Assembly: GCA_025618425.1 (NCBI GenBank)
Contig: CM046850.1
Location: 4,599,486 to 4,663,485, forward strand
From: Heliocidaris tuberculata
Taxonomy: Eukaryota > Echinodermata > Echinoidea > Camarodonta > Echinometridae
Direction of reading: 5' to 3'
Length of the DNA: 64,000 nucleotides
The notes under the pieces were generated by a model. That model was not told the origin of the DNA and did not search any database. It saw nothing but the letters and a program-made list of their open reading frames with translations. Each line of letters opens with the position of its first letter. Position 1 is the first letter of the stretch. This document shows positions 26,696 to 38,600 of the stretch, piece after piece. The translations under genes and the position numbers were made by a program.

Positions 26696-27680
26696 TTTTG
26701 TTCACCGCCGCCCTGCACTGCAATGCGGCCAGAAGCTCTGCGACAGAATAGTGTGTGCCTCTGAATTTTGGTCCGGTGAGTGTCTGGGCCGCGGTTCGGC
26801 AAGATCTTCCGTCTAAATCGCTAAACTTTCGGTACTTCCTGTAGTAAATTCCAAGATAATTTCACAAGTTCGCCGGCACGGGTGCCTTCCACATATTCAT
26901 AGAAATGCGTTAGAGACAGTCATTTCTTACAGACGGGTGCCTTCTGTAGAAGATTAGACAAAAACTAATAGTGAGTCATTATCGGTTATGAACAACTCCG
27001 CTTCCTGACTGACATAAAGAAACTCCACGTAAATTTACGTATACATGTTGTATACATATGCAAATGAGGGTCACCGTTTGAGGTCAAAATTCCAAGAAGT
27101 CGGCCCTTCCGTTATATAGAGGGCTCACTGCAAAAAATCACAACCTCCAATAAAATGGAGATTTATCAAATTTCAAATTATTTAGGGTCTAAATAATAAA
27201 TTCATAGTAAACCTCCCCTTTAAAACGTGTGTAAAGATCCATAATGAATATCTATGCTATCTGAAGCTTTGAATTTGTAAAAATCTTTGTTTTTCGTTGT
27301 GCTTTTGTTTTCTTTTTGTTTTCTTTTGGGGACTTAATTTTCAAAAGGCCTACTTTCTATAAAAAATAAATAAATTCAATAAATAAATAAATTATAAGAA
27401 AATTCGTATTCAGTTCGTTGTTTGCTCTTTTTGACTAATTCTTCTTGTGATTGAGCTTATGTGTGAGGGACATCCGCAGACTAAGATTTTTGAAGTAAAA
27501 TAAATATTTGAAAAATTAGTCCTTGCAGAAAGTAGAGTAGACGAAGAAAAAATGTCAACTTATGAAATTAAAGAAAAGAGAGAACGGATAATAGTCTGCT
27601 CAAAGAAAGAAATGAAAGAGGAAGATGATATTGATGAACATCGAAGATGAAAAAGAAGATGAAGTAGAAGATGATGAAGA

Positions 27681-27860
27681 AAAAGAAGGAAGAAGAAGAA
27701 GAAGGAAGAAGAAGAAGAAGAAGAAGAAGAAGAAGAAGAAGAAGAAGAAGAAGAAGAAGAAGAAGAAGAAGAAGAAGAAGAAGAAGAAGAAGAAGAAGAA
27801 GAAGAAGAAGAAGAAGAAGAAGAAGAAGCTAAAGAAGAAGAAAGAAAATGAGGAGGATCG
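27681..27860 (+). repeat. (GAA)n microsatellite
   Basis: About 150 bp of nearly pure GAA/AGA within a longer purine-rich region (27540-28060). The poly-Lys reading frame across it is low complexity and not a gene. Confidence 0.95.
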
Positions 27861-29779
27861 GAGGAGGAAGTTGACTAAGGAAGCGGTGATGATGATGTTA
27901 AAGAAGCTATATAGAATAATGAAAAAAGGTGATGATTCTTCTTCTTAGAAAGAAGAAGATGATGACGATGATGACGATGATGACGATGATTTGGAAGAAG
28001 AAGTGGAACGGTAGAAGAAGAAGAGGAAGAAGGGAAAGAAAAGGAAATATAGAATAACTATGAATATGCGATAACGGATATTATAAAATGCGTGAAAAAG
28101 GAGAAAATAAAAGTGAGCAAGACAAATCCGTGGCTCGAGGATAAAGCAAACAAGCATGTTAGATAACGGACTATGCTGTGAAGTTTATCAGTAAAGGGAT
28201 AGAGAATGAAAGATTAGCGATGAAAATAAAAAGTATATAGCATTTATATAGTTTGTCTGACCATGCCATGGACCAGTGTCCGACTGATCAATATACAGCA
28301 ATTATGAAAAGACTCATAAATTTCAGATTAAATCAACTTTGATCCGTCAGGAAATCAGGAAATCAGGAAAATATTTTTTCTCACATTGTTCACTAAGAAA
28401 ACCCCACAAAATTAAATATCAGTAGATCAAGATTGCCGATCTGAATAAACGATGATCATATTCGGGTAGCAACGGTGGTCTATTTGTATTTTCATATGTT
28501 ATCTAGTATATATTTGATGAAGGAATTACATTGTGACCATTATAAATGTATTTTTCAACTTGTAAAACTATAGCAAGTTGTTAATAAGACAAGAGTTGTA
28601 AGCCTCCAGCGAAATTGTGCCCGTGCGCCTATGGTAAAAGAATATGAAAATATAAATTTTTAAAGAAAGAAAGAAACTTATTTGTCATAAGATTTTTTGC
28701 AAATAGAGAGGAGGGGAGGGGGGGGGGGAATGAGAGATATACAATTTTTTGTTTCCAACAACAAGGTTAGCACTGATGTCTTAAACACTTAGGGGGATTA
28801 AGGGTTCAATAGAAGAGAGTTACATAAAGGCAAATCAAGTCTTATTACAAGCACGGGAAATGAAGGTACAAAGGATCTAAAAAGGCCGACGGGGCTATTG
28901 TCCCAGTTAGATTTAGTAGTTTCTGTTTATCGTGTTCTACATCTTTTCATGTTAGGCCTAACCCGTCATTCTGAGATCAACAGGGGAACAAGGGGGGGGG
29001 GGGGGAGGAGGGGAGAGATAAACCACTGCTTACTAGTTCATTTAGATTAGATGAGGAACAAAGAGATCTACTCAGGCGACTTGCCCCGAGTGTTCTTTAA
29101 AGAGGGGTTTTGGGCCAATTTGATGTAGGATGAAATAGCTGAAGCTGGCTGATGAGGCCATCTATGAAACTTTGCCTGTATGATATACATTTAAAAAAAT
29201 CTTTTAAGTAATCTCCAAAATGAAAAATCACTGATATGATCATTGACTCTCTGGTATCACTATATCATGTGGAATTTAAAAAAAATAAATTTTGTAGTTA
29301 GTAGGTGAGAAAATTTTGTCCAAAAGTCCCACAAAATATACATGGAATCACGCTATTAGTTAATACTCTTGGTATTTTTCCCAATCAGGTCTGGGCATCA
29401 TATGTGAAATAAAATTTTGATAAATACTGGTATTTCATGATATAAAAATCCTGAAAAAAGCAAGTCTGTGACATAACAAGACACATAATAAATCAAGTCT
29501 TTATAAACAACCTACTTTAGTACTTTAGTACATGAACAGTATATTCATTTATAGGATCTTCATTGAAATTTCATAAGGTGTTTATATAAGTTACTGCCAA
29601 AAAACACAATAATTCAAGAAACGACTTCAAAAGCGACAAAGAATTCAGTTGTTAAACAGCCGTTTTATTTACAAAATAACAATACAAATGACAATAATAA
29701 TATATACATTATCTTTAAGATCAACCATCCAGCTTACATTGTAGGCCTGAGATTGTGTAAACAAGGGATTGTATTAAGG

Positions 29780-29961
29780 TACAGTGGAACAGCGTTACAA
29801 CATACTTTTTGAAATTACCTTGTTATACATGTATCAAAACCTCAGTTAAAACACAATACATGTGTAAAATACAATGAAGTGGGATCAGCAAAAGTAGCTT
29901 GGTATAAAACAAGTGTTTGTTTCAACAGTGTTCTTTATAACGAGGTTCCACAGTGACTGTA
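29780..29961. mobile_element. Pogo/mariner-like MITE CAGTGGAAC, copy 1
   Basis: TACAGTGGAACAGCGTTACA at the left; the right end read on the other strand is TACAGTCACTGTGGAACCTC then GTTATAA. TA on both sides. CAGTGGAACCTCGTTATAA is typical of pogo-like termini. Confidence 0.55.
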
Positions 29962-30324
29962 CATGTATAATAAAACAGACCACATGTACAGAGTGAATTT
30001 CACATTCATCTTTTGGATTTGATATTCTTATTCAAAGGGCAGTTTCTAAGGAGGAAGATGTACATGGGCGTATAAACCCATGAATTGCTCACTGTTGGAA
30101 AGCATTGCCTTAAAGCAGAAAGTCACATAACTTTGCATTAAAAAGACATGATTGCAAAAAATTTTGAAAAGAATCTCTCATAAGTGTAAATTAAATACTT
30201 TAATGTATATCTCATACAAATTTTCACTGCATTTTGTAAGAGACTTTAGTAATATATGCCATTTTAGTAGAGAAGTATTCAGTAACTATACCTGATAAAA
30301 GGATGTCTGCAGCATTGTTTTCTG

Positions 30325-30413
30325 TACAGTGGACCAGGAAAATTACCTCATTATACCAAGAATCTTGTTATATCGGAGCTCTTTACAGCGAGTTTCCATT
30401 GTACTTATACCTG
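30325..30413. mobile_element. Pogo/mariner-like MITE, copy 2, short
   Basis: TACAGTGGACCAGGAAAATT at the left, GCGAGTTTCCATTGTA at the right; interior has CTCATTATACC and CTTGTTATATC. 89 bp. Confidence 0.5.
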
Positions 30414-30669
30414 CTTACACTTTCAAATGGAACAACTCAACTGACACATAACCCTATAACTTATTTATTTTTATCTGAAATGATTTAGCCTTGCACAAGT
30501 TATGACCCTGCAAAAAAAAAAACTGACAGTGAATTCATCTAGTGTTCAGGTATTAAAATAAATAGCAATGTTTGTTTTACAAATGATCTTGTACTTTGTC
30601 AAACTATAAACCTGTCTTTTCGAAATAGTTGATAGAGGGAAATCTCAGTGTAAAACATATAAAGCAATA

Positions 30670-30845
30670 TAAAGTCAAACCTGCTTTAGTGACCACCTGT
30701 CTATAAAGACTACACTTTTCTTTTCCCTTGAAAAGTGTTTCCCATTGAAACATTATTAAAGGAACCTGTACATAAAAACCACCTACTCATAAAGACTGCT
30801 TTTCTTCTCTCCCCTGAGTGGTCTTTATATACAGGTTTCACTGTA
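30670..30845. mobile_element. AGTCAAACCT MITE, copy 1
   Basis: AAGTCAAACCTGCTTTAGTG with GACCACCTGTCTATAAAGAC at the left; right end is ATACAGGTTTCACTGTA. Related to the element at 48176-48353. Confidence 0.55.
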
Positions 30846-31169
30846 CCACATCCCATAAATCAAGTCATTTCATAGTTTGACAATCAGTTGGCAATGTAAT
30901 TTGCTGATGCAGAGGCATTCTATGTCGTCATTGTGGATTTCTTTGTAAAACAATTTTACTGAGTCAGTCTTCAATTACTGTCATAAAACCAGCCAGGATT
31001 ACACCCCAATCAGTGCTATGCACCATCCGTCCTATGCTAACATAATTATCTCCATATCATTACCTGTTAGGGACACGGTTGACACTAACACTTATCTAAA
31101 GCGTAGGACCAAAGGATGGTCAAAAAATAGGATATAAAGCAGTCAGCATCTCCCATGGATACACTATTA

Positions 31170-31687
31170 CTGGTTCAGGAAACAATCTGACATGGACCTA
31201 CATGTACACCTTCAGTTGTGGTTCTTGACTGTGCATCTATGACTAACTTCCAAAAATGGAAGTGTCAGTAGTCCTGAAACTAGGCCTAAAAGGTAGTTTT
31301 TATTTGTGCATCACTGAGCACACTATCTTTCATATATGAGAGTCTCAGCAGTCCTGGAATAATCTGGACAGGACCTACGCCTACAAAGTATCTCTTGCCA
31401 CTCAATCTTTCATACAGAAAAGCCTCCATAGTCCTGGAACAAACTGGCCTGGGTCTAAGGCCTACAAAGCAGCTCTTTCCACTCTGATTATCTTTCATAC
31501 ATGGAAATCGAAGCAGTCCTGGAACAATCTTGCCTGGATCTAAGGCCTATAAATTAGTTCTTGCTACTTTATCTTTCATACATGAAAGCCATGGTAGTCC
31601 TAGAACAATCTGGCCTGGACATAATCCTAGAGAGCAATTCTTGCGACTGTATCCGAGATGAGAGCATCCCATCTTACAATGATAACT
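31170..31687 (-). repeat. PCID2 3' UTR region with degenerate ~85-bp tandem repeats
   Basis: Downstream of the PCID2 stop, at least five degenerate units of roughly 80-90 bp follow each other. Each carries ATCTTTCATACATG (on the plus strand), a block like AGTCCTGGAACAATCTGGCC, and then CTAAGGCCTA and a TTCTTGC..CT block. On the minus strand a candidate polyadenylation signal AATAAA lies near 31300, inside the array, about 390 nt after the stop. If used, the array forms most of the 3' UTR. Confidence 0.7.
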
Positions 31688-31780
31688 CTATGACAAGAAG
31701 GAGGAGAGGGGAGGGAAGGGGTTCTGTTTGCTGACAACAAGTTTCTGGTGTTGATGGGAGAGGTACCCTTTGATGTAATT
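31688..31780 (-). CDS. PCID2: PCID2 terminal coding exon 13
   Basis: 93 bp including TAG at 31688-31690. It encodes [20 protein letters not shown] followed by [10 protein letters not shown]. The [17 protein letters not shown] block is near-invariant in animals. Confidence 0.96.
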   Translation of the reverse strand, partial: NYIKGYLSHQHQKLVVSKQNPFPPLSSFLS

Positions 31781-34700
31781 CTGTAATGAAACAAGCAAAT
31801 AAAACAAACACAATTGTTTTGTATGGTATCATGATTCTCTATTCTGAAATCAAGAACACAGACATAGATATTTATTCATTATCTTTGTGAGGCAAGAAGT
31901 AAACTTGACAGTAGCAAGTATATCAAGACTTGATTATGGAAGAATTTGGAAGACTCTGGTTATGACAATTTGAAGAAAAAGAAAAGAAGAAAATCACAGA
32001 AATTCCCATTTTGAACTGTAAAAATAATCAGCCCCTTTCCACGAATCATTCATCACTGCTCTTCTTTTGAAATGACAGCTTTTATACGATGATTGTTGTT
32101 AATGCTCCAAAGAAAAAAAATCAACACTGAGGATGAATATAAAAATAACTCCTCTTTTTGTCAATAAGGTGAGTGATTATAATAAGCATAAATTTAATAA
32201 TAAGCATAAATTTATATAGCGCAGCTACTATGCAAAATATATTCAGCTGCGCTGATTCAGAGCTCCCTTTTACTTAATTCTACATACAGAAAATAGATTA
32301 TCTCAACCGAACAAATAGGATTTTAACTTGGACTTGAAGACATTGAGGGATGAAGAGCTTCGAATTTCAATTGGCAGGCTATTCCACAGTTTTGGGGCAG
32401 CAATGGCAAATGCACGGTCCCCAAGAGTGATTTTTGTTTTGCCATGGGGAATTTGAAACAATAATGTATCTTTGGAACTGCGCAGGCTATGACTGTGTGA
32501 CTGGACTTTGAGTTGAAGTAATTCTGTTATGTAACTGGGAGCTTGACCACTCAAGGATTTATACACAATTAACAAAATTTTGAATGAAATTCTTTGATGA
32601 ACTGGCAACCAATGGAGCTCTCTCAGAAGAGGTGCAGTTGAAGTGAATTTTAATTGACGGTAGACAATTCTTGCACATGCATTCTGGACTCTTTGTAACC
32701 TAGATATCAGAGAATTTGTAACCTAGATATCAGAGAATTATCAGAGAATTATTACATCTACAAATTTGAAGAAGCATCAGTAAAATTTGAATGGTGCATA
32801 ACAATTATAAAATCATCTCTCACAGATCACTTACAACCCATTTCAAAGAGTAGAGTCAAATAAATTGAGTCTCAAATACCTCTGAGACAGTCTTACATTG
32901 TAATCAGGGCTTAGTTGGATGCCTTCTATATCAGAGACCAAGCAGGCAGTCTTACCTTGTAGATGAGGTTTGCTAGGATGCATTCCACCTCCTCCTTATC
33001 CACATCTTCCAATCCTGTAAACTTGAGAGCTGTTTCAAAGGCATCGATGGGAACCTGATGGACATTCAGCATTACTTGCCTGAAAATAAAGAATAATACA
33101 ATCAAATAACCATGTTCAGTACTCTGAAAGATACCAAGATACATCTATCTATGAAAAACATGAAATAAAATGTTGAGCAGATTATTTAAAATAATCTTTA
33201 ATAGTTAGAAAGAACATGCCTTGTATGCAAAGGAATACAATCATAAATATTTTCAAATTCTATAAGCAATTTTAAAAAAATGAATTTGTGGGCATATTTA
33301 TGTTGGCAATTACTAATTTAAACTTTTTATTCAACAACATATCAATATCAGAAAAAGTTAAAGTTTAGATTTATTAAAAATTCACTCAAAGACAAAAATC
33401 TAATGATAAAATAACTGCTACTACTATCTCTGTTATAGGAAATAAACTTGGCAGTCCCCTTATCACATAACTGCACATGTACACTTTAAATTTTGTGGCA
33501 TTTCGGCTTACTTAAAGGCATTGATTAACTTTGCCCAGGATTGAAAAAAAAAATCACTGTTCCAGTTAATGCTGTAATCATAATTGCAAACCTTTAGCTC
33601 AGACAGGAATCGCCTGAGTTTTATAAGCTGATCGGTCGTTTATATATCAAGATATTTACGATTGAACATTGATGTCGGGATAGAGTACCACCGAACCCTA
33701 AAGAACTCTTACGGTTGGCATACCTCGCTCTATCACAGAATACCGTACGGGCTGGAAACCCGCTATGAAATCACCAAGCGCTGGTGCTTGGTTTTTGTGA
33801 CTGCAGCGCAGCGAAGAAGCCGAGCGACTTGCGCTAGCGATTGATCGCGATTTTCTCTTTTTTAGGATAGTAAACGGGTTCCATTTTCTCTCATACTTTC
33901 ACATATCCTTAATTATATATGTAGTTAGAGGACTGCTCACAATTCACTAGCATTTGAGCTGATTTTACAATTTTTCACAAAGTTAATCAATCACTTTAAT
34001 AATCAAACAAACACCAAAACTTACACTTTTTTGAAGAGATTCCTGTATGTGATAGTCTGTAGCTTCTCAATGATGAGATAGACGCCACACTTGATGAAGA
34101 ACGCCTCGTTCTTGCTCATAGCGCTCATCAGGAGACGGAGATCACCTGTCTTGGTTGCCTTGGAGATGTCAGCAAACTGCATCAGATCGTACTTCTTCAG
34201 AAGAGAGGTCTTTGGCATGTGACCCTGATGGGAAGAGAAACAGATGCCATTTCATTTAAAGGGAAGGTTGAGGTTTGGGAAAGGTGGGGAAAAAATTGTG
34301 AGATTTCCCATTCCTTTCATGTCAATTTGGAAGAAAATCATAGTAGAAATGTTCCCTGAAAAGGATTTCTCTTCAAATGCCCTTATATTTGACATATGAC
34401 GAAAAATAGCTGTAGTGTTCGGGCCGAACATTCATGCCACATCTGTGTGCAGTCCCATGTACCAATTTCTTTGTGCGGTGCATGTGCTTTTGAGCAAGTT
34501 TGGGTTGACTTCTTATCATTTTCATGATTCCAAAACCTCACAGTCAGTATACACCAATCCTTATTTAGACATGATCAACTTTTCCCAAATGCTTACAGTT
34601 TCTTTCACAATGTAACTGCATTACCAGAACTCAGCTTTATCTTTAAGAGACTACATATCAAATCTGTCATTGTTGTCATCTCTCTACAAAGACCACCTGT

Positions 34701-35568
34701 CTATAGTGATCATCTTCATTGTCTCTCTCGACGATGAAATATACATTTGATATCACCAAACTGCATTAAAAAATACTTCTTCAGAAGAGATGTCTTTGGC
34801 ATGTGACCCTGATATGACAAGAAACACATGAAATTTCATTTGAAATATTAGATTACAGGTTGAGAGTCTCAAATATTGGTGAACTACATGTACCAGTAAT
34901 TTCATAAATGACATTTCTACTGACACAATTTTGAGGATATGATTCCACTTTGGTTAATATATTTTATCTTTCAATGCTACATATTAAGATACATGTAAAT
35001 GGTGAAACATTTCTTTAAATATCAAGATTACCCAGTGCTTTGAACTACATGTACAATAATACAAGATAAACAAACAGCACGGATCCTTAAAACAACTGGT
35101 ATTTTCTACAACTATGTGTTGAACAATTCTGAGGGAACTGATTTTCATTAAATAGATTGGAAGTCTGGAATATCAATAACCAGGAAAGAGAAGGATCTTA
35201 ATATGAAATTTCCAGTGCAGTGTCGATGCTTGATTAGGAGATGACAGGTTTAAATCCTGCGAGGTTTTTTTTTTCTGATATGTTTCCATTCATTAGCATT
35301 AGAGTTAGAACATCAAATCTCTAACCCTTGGAGAACACCACAGGCCTTCACAGAACCACCATACTTACCAGCAACATCTTGACCGGTAACAGGTAGATGA
35401 GGATGAGACGTTTGTTTTGCCGACTGGAATGATGGCAGCGCTGGAATGCGAATGATAAGTGCTCCTCAGCTGGGGATTGATACAAAAAAAAAGAAACACA
35501 GCAACATTATATTAACATAAATTTGTACAAGGGAATCATAACAGGTACAGTAAAAAAAAAGAAAAGAA

Positions 35569-35606
<38 letters not shown>

Positions 35607-38600
35607 TTCACTGGATACCGCTTTTCGGAGACACACGACAATGCGGTTTATTTCGTCATAATAGTGCCACCTACGTAAGGGAGACATGAGTACAAAGATA
35701 AAATACAAAGAGTGTCTCCGTATTACACCAGTTTTGGGTTTATATATATATATATATATATATATGTAGTAAGAAATGTTCCTCAAACACAATGCTGGTG
35801 GTCACTAATAGTTGTTTTAGTGGAAGGTATATTGAAAGAAATGTCACTATGAGACAGTCATAGCTTCTATTGTCCTCCTTTATTTGTCAAGCTTTCGATC
35901 AATGATCAACGATCATTGATCGAAAGCTTGACAAATAAAGGAGGACAATAAAAGCTACAACCAAACATAGTGACATTTCATTCAATATCACTTGGGATGG
36001 ATATATGAGCATTTTTTCTATATTTAAGCTATCATTAGTATTTTTTATCAGGAATATATTATCGAAGGACCATTTATAAACATTATATTCTTCAGTCTCT
36101 CATTAAATTCCTCACTCCTATAGTTACTACCAACCTGCCTTGAAGTCACTCTCAAACATTTCTTTCCTGCCGACATAATACTTGTACGTAACAAGCTGTG
36201 AGATACTGAAACGATCTTTGAGAGAAGAGCCCTCTATCGCCCGAATCAGAGGTTTGCATAATGGAAGCTTGTTGATCTGGATAGGGGATGATTGAAGGTA
36301 AAGATTACTTTACAAAAATTCATTCTCATCATGATTTAATTTTGTTGTTGACATGATTATATTATCAAAATCAAATTACACGGCAAATAAGGAAATGCTA
36401 TAATACATGTATTTACCCTCAAGCTACCATGTATGATCATTGATTGATGTGTTTGATTTTTTTCTTCAAAGGACATAAATAAACCCACTTGTTCACTATC
36501 GCACTGAACTCCTAAAAATGTTAAGTACAGTGACACCAACTATTACACATGCCAAGGCATGACATAAGGGACAGTGATACAAGTAAAACTTCTAGGTAAC
36601 CAATATAGTGACAAAGTCCTTTCCACAGCCTGTCATCATTACACCAATGCAATTTAGAGCTTGAGGGTTTACTGACTTTGTTCAAACATAACTAGGATGG
36701 ACTGACAGATAAAAGAGAAATAAATTCACCAAGAGAAATCTCCTCAAATTGAATTGGAAGAATTCAAAATTCAATTTGAAAAGTACAGCACACAACGTTC
36801 ATGTGAAAAGAGTGGAAATAAGATATCAGAAGGCGTACAAAGAATAAAGTTCGGATCACATCCTCATTCACGTTTTCACACTATCTATAAAGTTGTGCTG
36901 TTGATGTGAAAGGCTTTCACATTCACAAGCTTTCCAGTTAAATTACAAGTGAAGGATTCAGCCATGTAACAATCATTTAACCCTTTCAGGACGGGAATTA
37001 TTTAAGGGTTAAATTGATCACATTTTGCTCTTGAAATTGGCAACAACAATATTTCTATTTTAGTGCTACATGGTAATAAGGTGTAATGTCTTTGAAAAAA
37101 ATAAACATGGTTTAATAGGAATTGTGTCTAAAAGATGACATTGCCAATTTTGATAAAAAACAATGATTTTGAACCTCTCAATGTGTTGCCAATTTTAAGG
37201 ATTTTAAAGCTTATTCTTGTGTTTAAAATTCCTGACATCAAACGCAATATGGTCATGCACAAAAAATGGACAGAGTGTGTGCATACATTTTTGCTCTTTC
37301 TACTTATTCATCTGGTACCTTTTTTAGAGCTCTGAATCAAAAGTTATTGAGCCAAACCACATAATGAGGTCAATTGTCTCTTGATCCAAAATCAGTTACA
37401 ATCGCCTTTTTCTTATGAGAGAAGTTGTAATTGATATATTCAAACTCAAACTGGGGCTGAGATAAATTCAGATCAGTCACAACTTTTTGTATAGCTTGGC
37501 CCAGATCTACCTCTCATACATTCGTACCTTGGAAAAACAGTGTTTGAGGGTAGATTTTTGGTTTTTTAAAGTCTTGAGCTGTTGATGTGAAAGATGTGAA
37601 ATAATAATCATAAATAACTTGTCCAATATTTTACTGTAACTTTTCATTTCTCTTCTCTTCTCTTCTACTCCACTGCCCCTTTCTCTCACTCTCTATTTCT
37701 CACTCTCTTTCTCTATTATTCTCATGTATGTGTGTATTGTGCCAGATCTATATGCGAGTGGGTGCGCATACGTGTGTGTGTATGTGTGACATTTAACATA
37801 TAGTGTTGTATGTAATATGTAGTATATAGTGTATTCTGTATTTTGTTATGTAATTTTTCTGTTTACTCATAAAGGGAACCCCTCTTACATGCTTACCCTT
37901 CTTTGGGGTACCCTCACCATTTTTCTTAGTTTTTATCTGATATATTTTGATAAGTTATCAGTGAACAATGTAGGTACTTTGCAAAGTTTTTTTTTTTTTT
38001 TTAATGGTTGAATAAATGAAATGAAATTCACTATTAATCAAAACAAACATAAAAGATTTTCCACATTACATTTTTCTTTATGTCATTTTATACATTTCAC
38101 ATATGAGTCTGCATATGAGTCATCATCAGTGACAATAAAATTTGAGTGACAGAAAAATTGAATGATTAAAATCACTTAAAGAATGAATGAATGATTGGCA
38201 GATATGGATGACTTTCTAAAAAAATGAATAAATGAAATAACAAACAATCTCAATGAATTCAATTATTTCAAGGGCTGTGAAATTCCAGGATTTCTTACTC
38301 ATCAAAAATTGGTCCCACTGAGTATTCATGAATCATGCAGTACCAAATTGAAAGTTAAGTGACCAAGGATTACTTAGAAACTACAGGTCTTCACTGTAAG
38401 TTTAGTTTTCAAACTTGCTCAAATGGGCAACTGAATATTCACATTTGCCTCGTATTTGGTTCCATTTGGACTTGGTTTGAATCAACATGTGATAACGCAG
38501 CAAAAACAAACATTAAAGGAGAATGAAACCCCAAACTTGTATGCACTTTAACAGAAGCAGAAAAATCTTAGAAGCATATCACTGAAAGTTTGAGGAAAAA

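Larger units (their letters stand above)
26696..31169. other. Intergenic spacer between misshapen and PCID2
   Basis: No convincing exon on either strand. Contents: the presumptive misshapen promoter (about 26700-27100), the (GAA)n region, poly-G runs at 28719 and 28993, and three pogo-like MITEs at 29780-30845 listed separately. The rest is anonymous AT-rich DNA. Confidence 0.5.

Noticed and set aside
27625..27948. 107-codon Lys-rich ORF
   Set aside because: It is the (GAA)n microsatellite read in one frame; no splice or start context.
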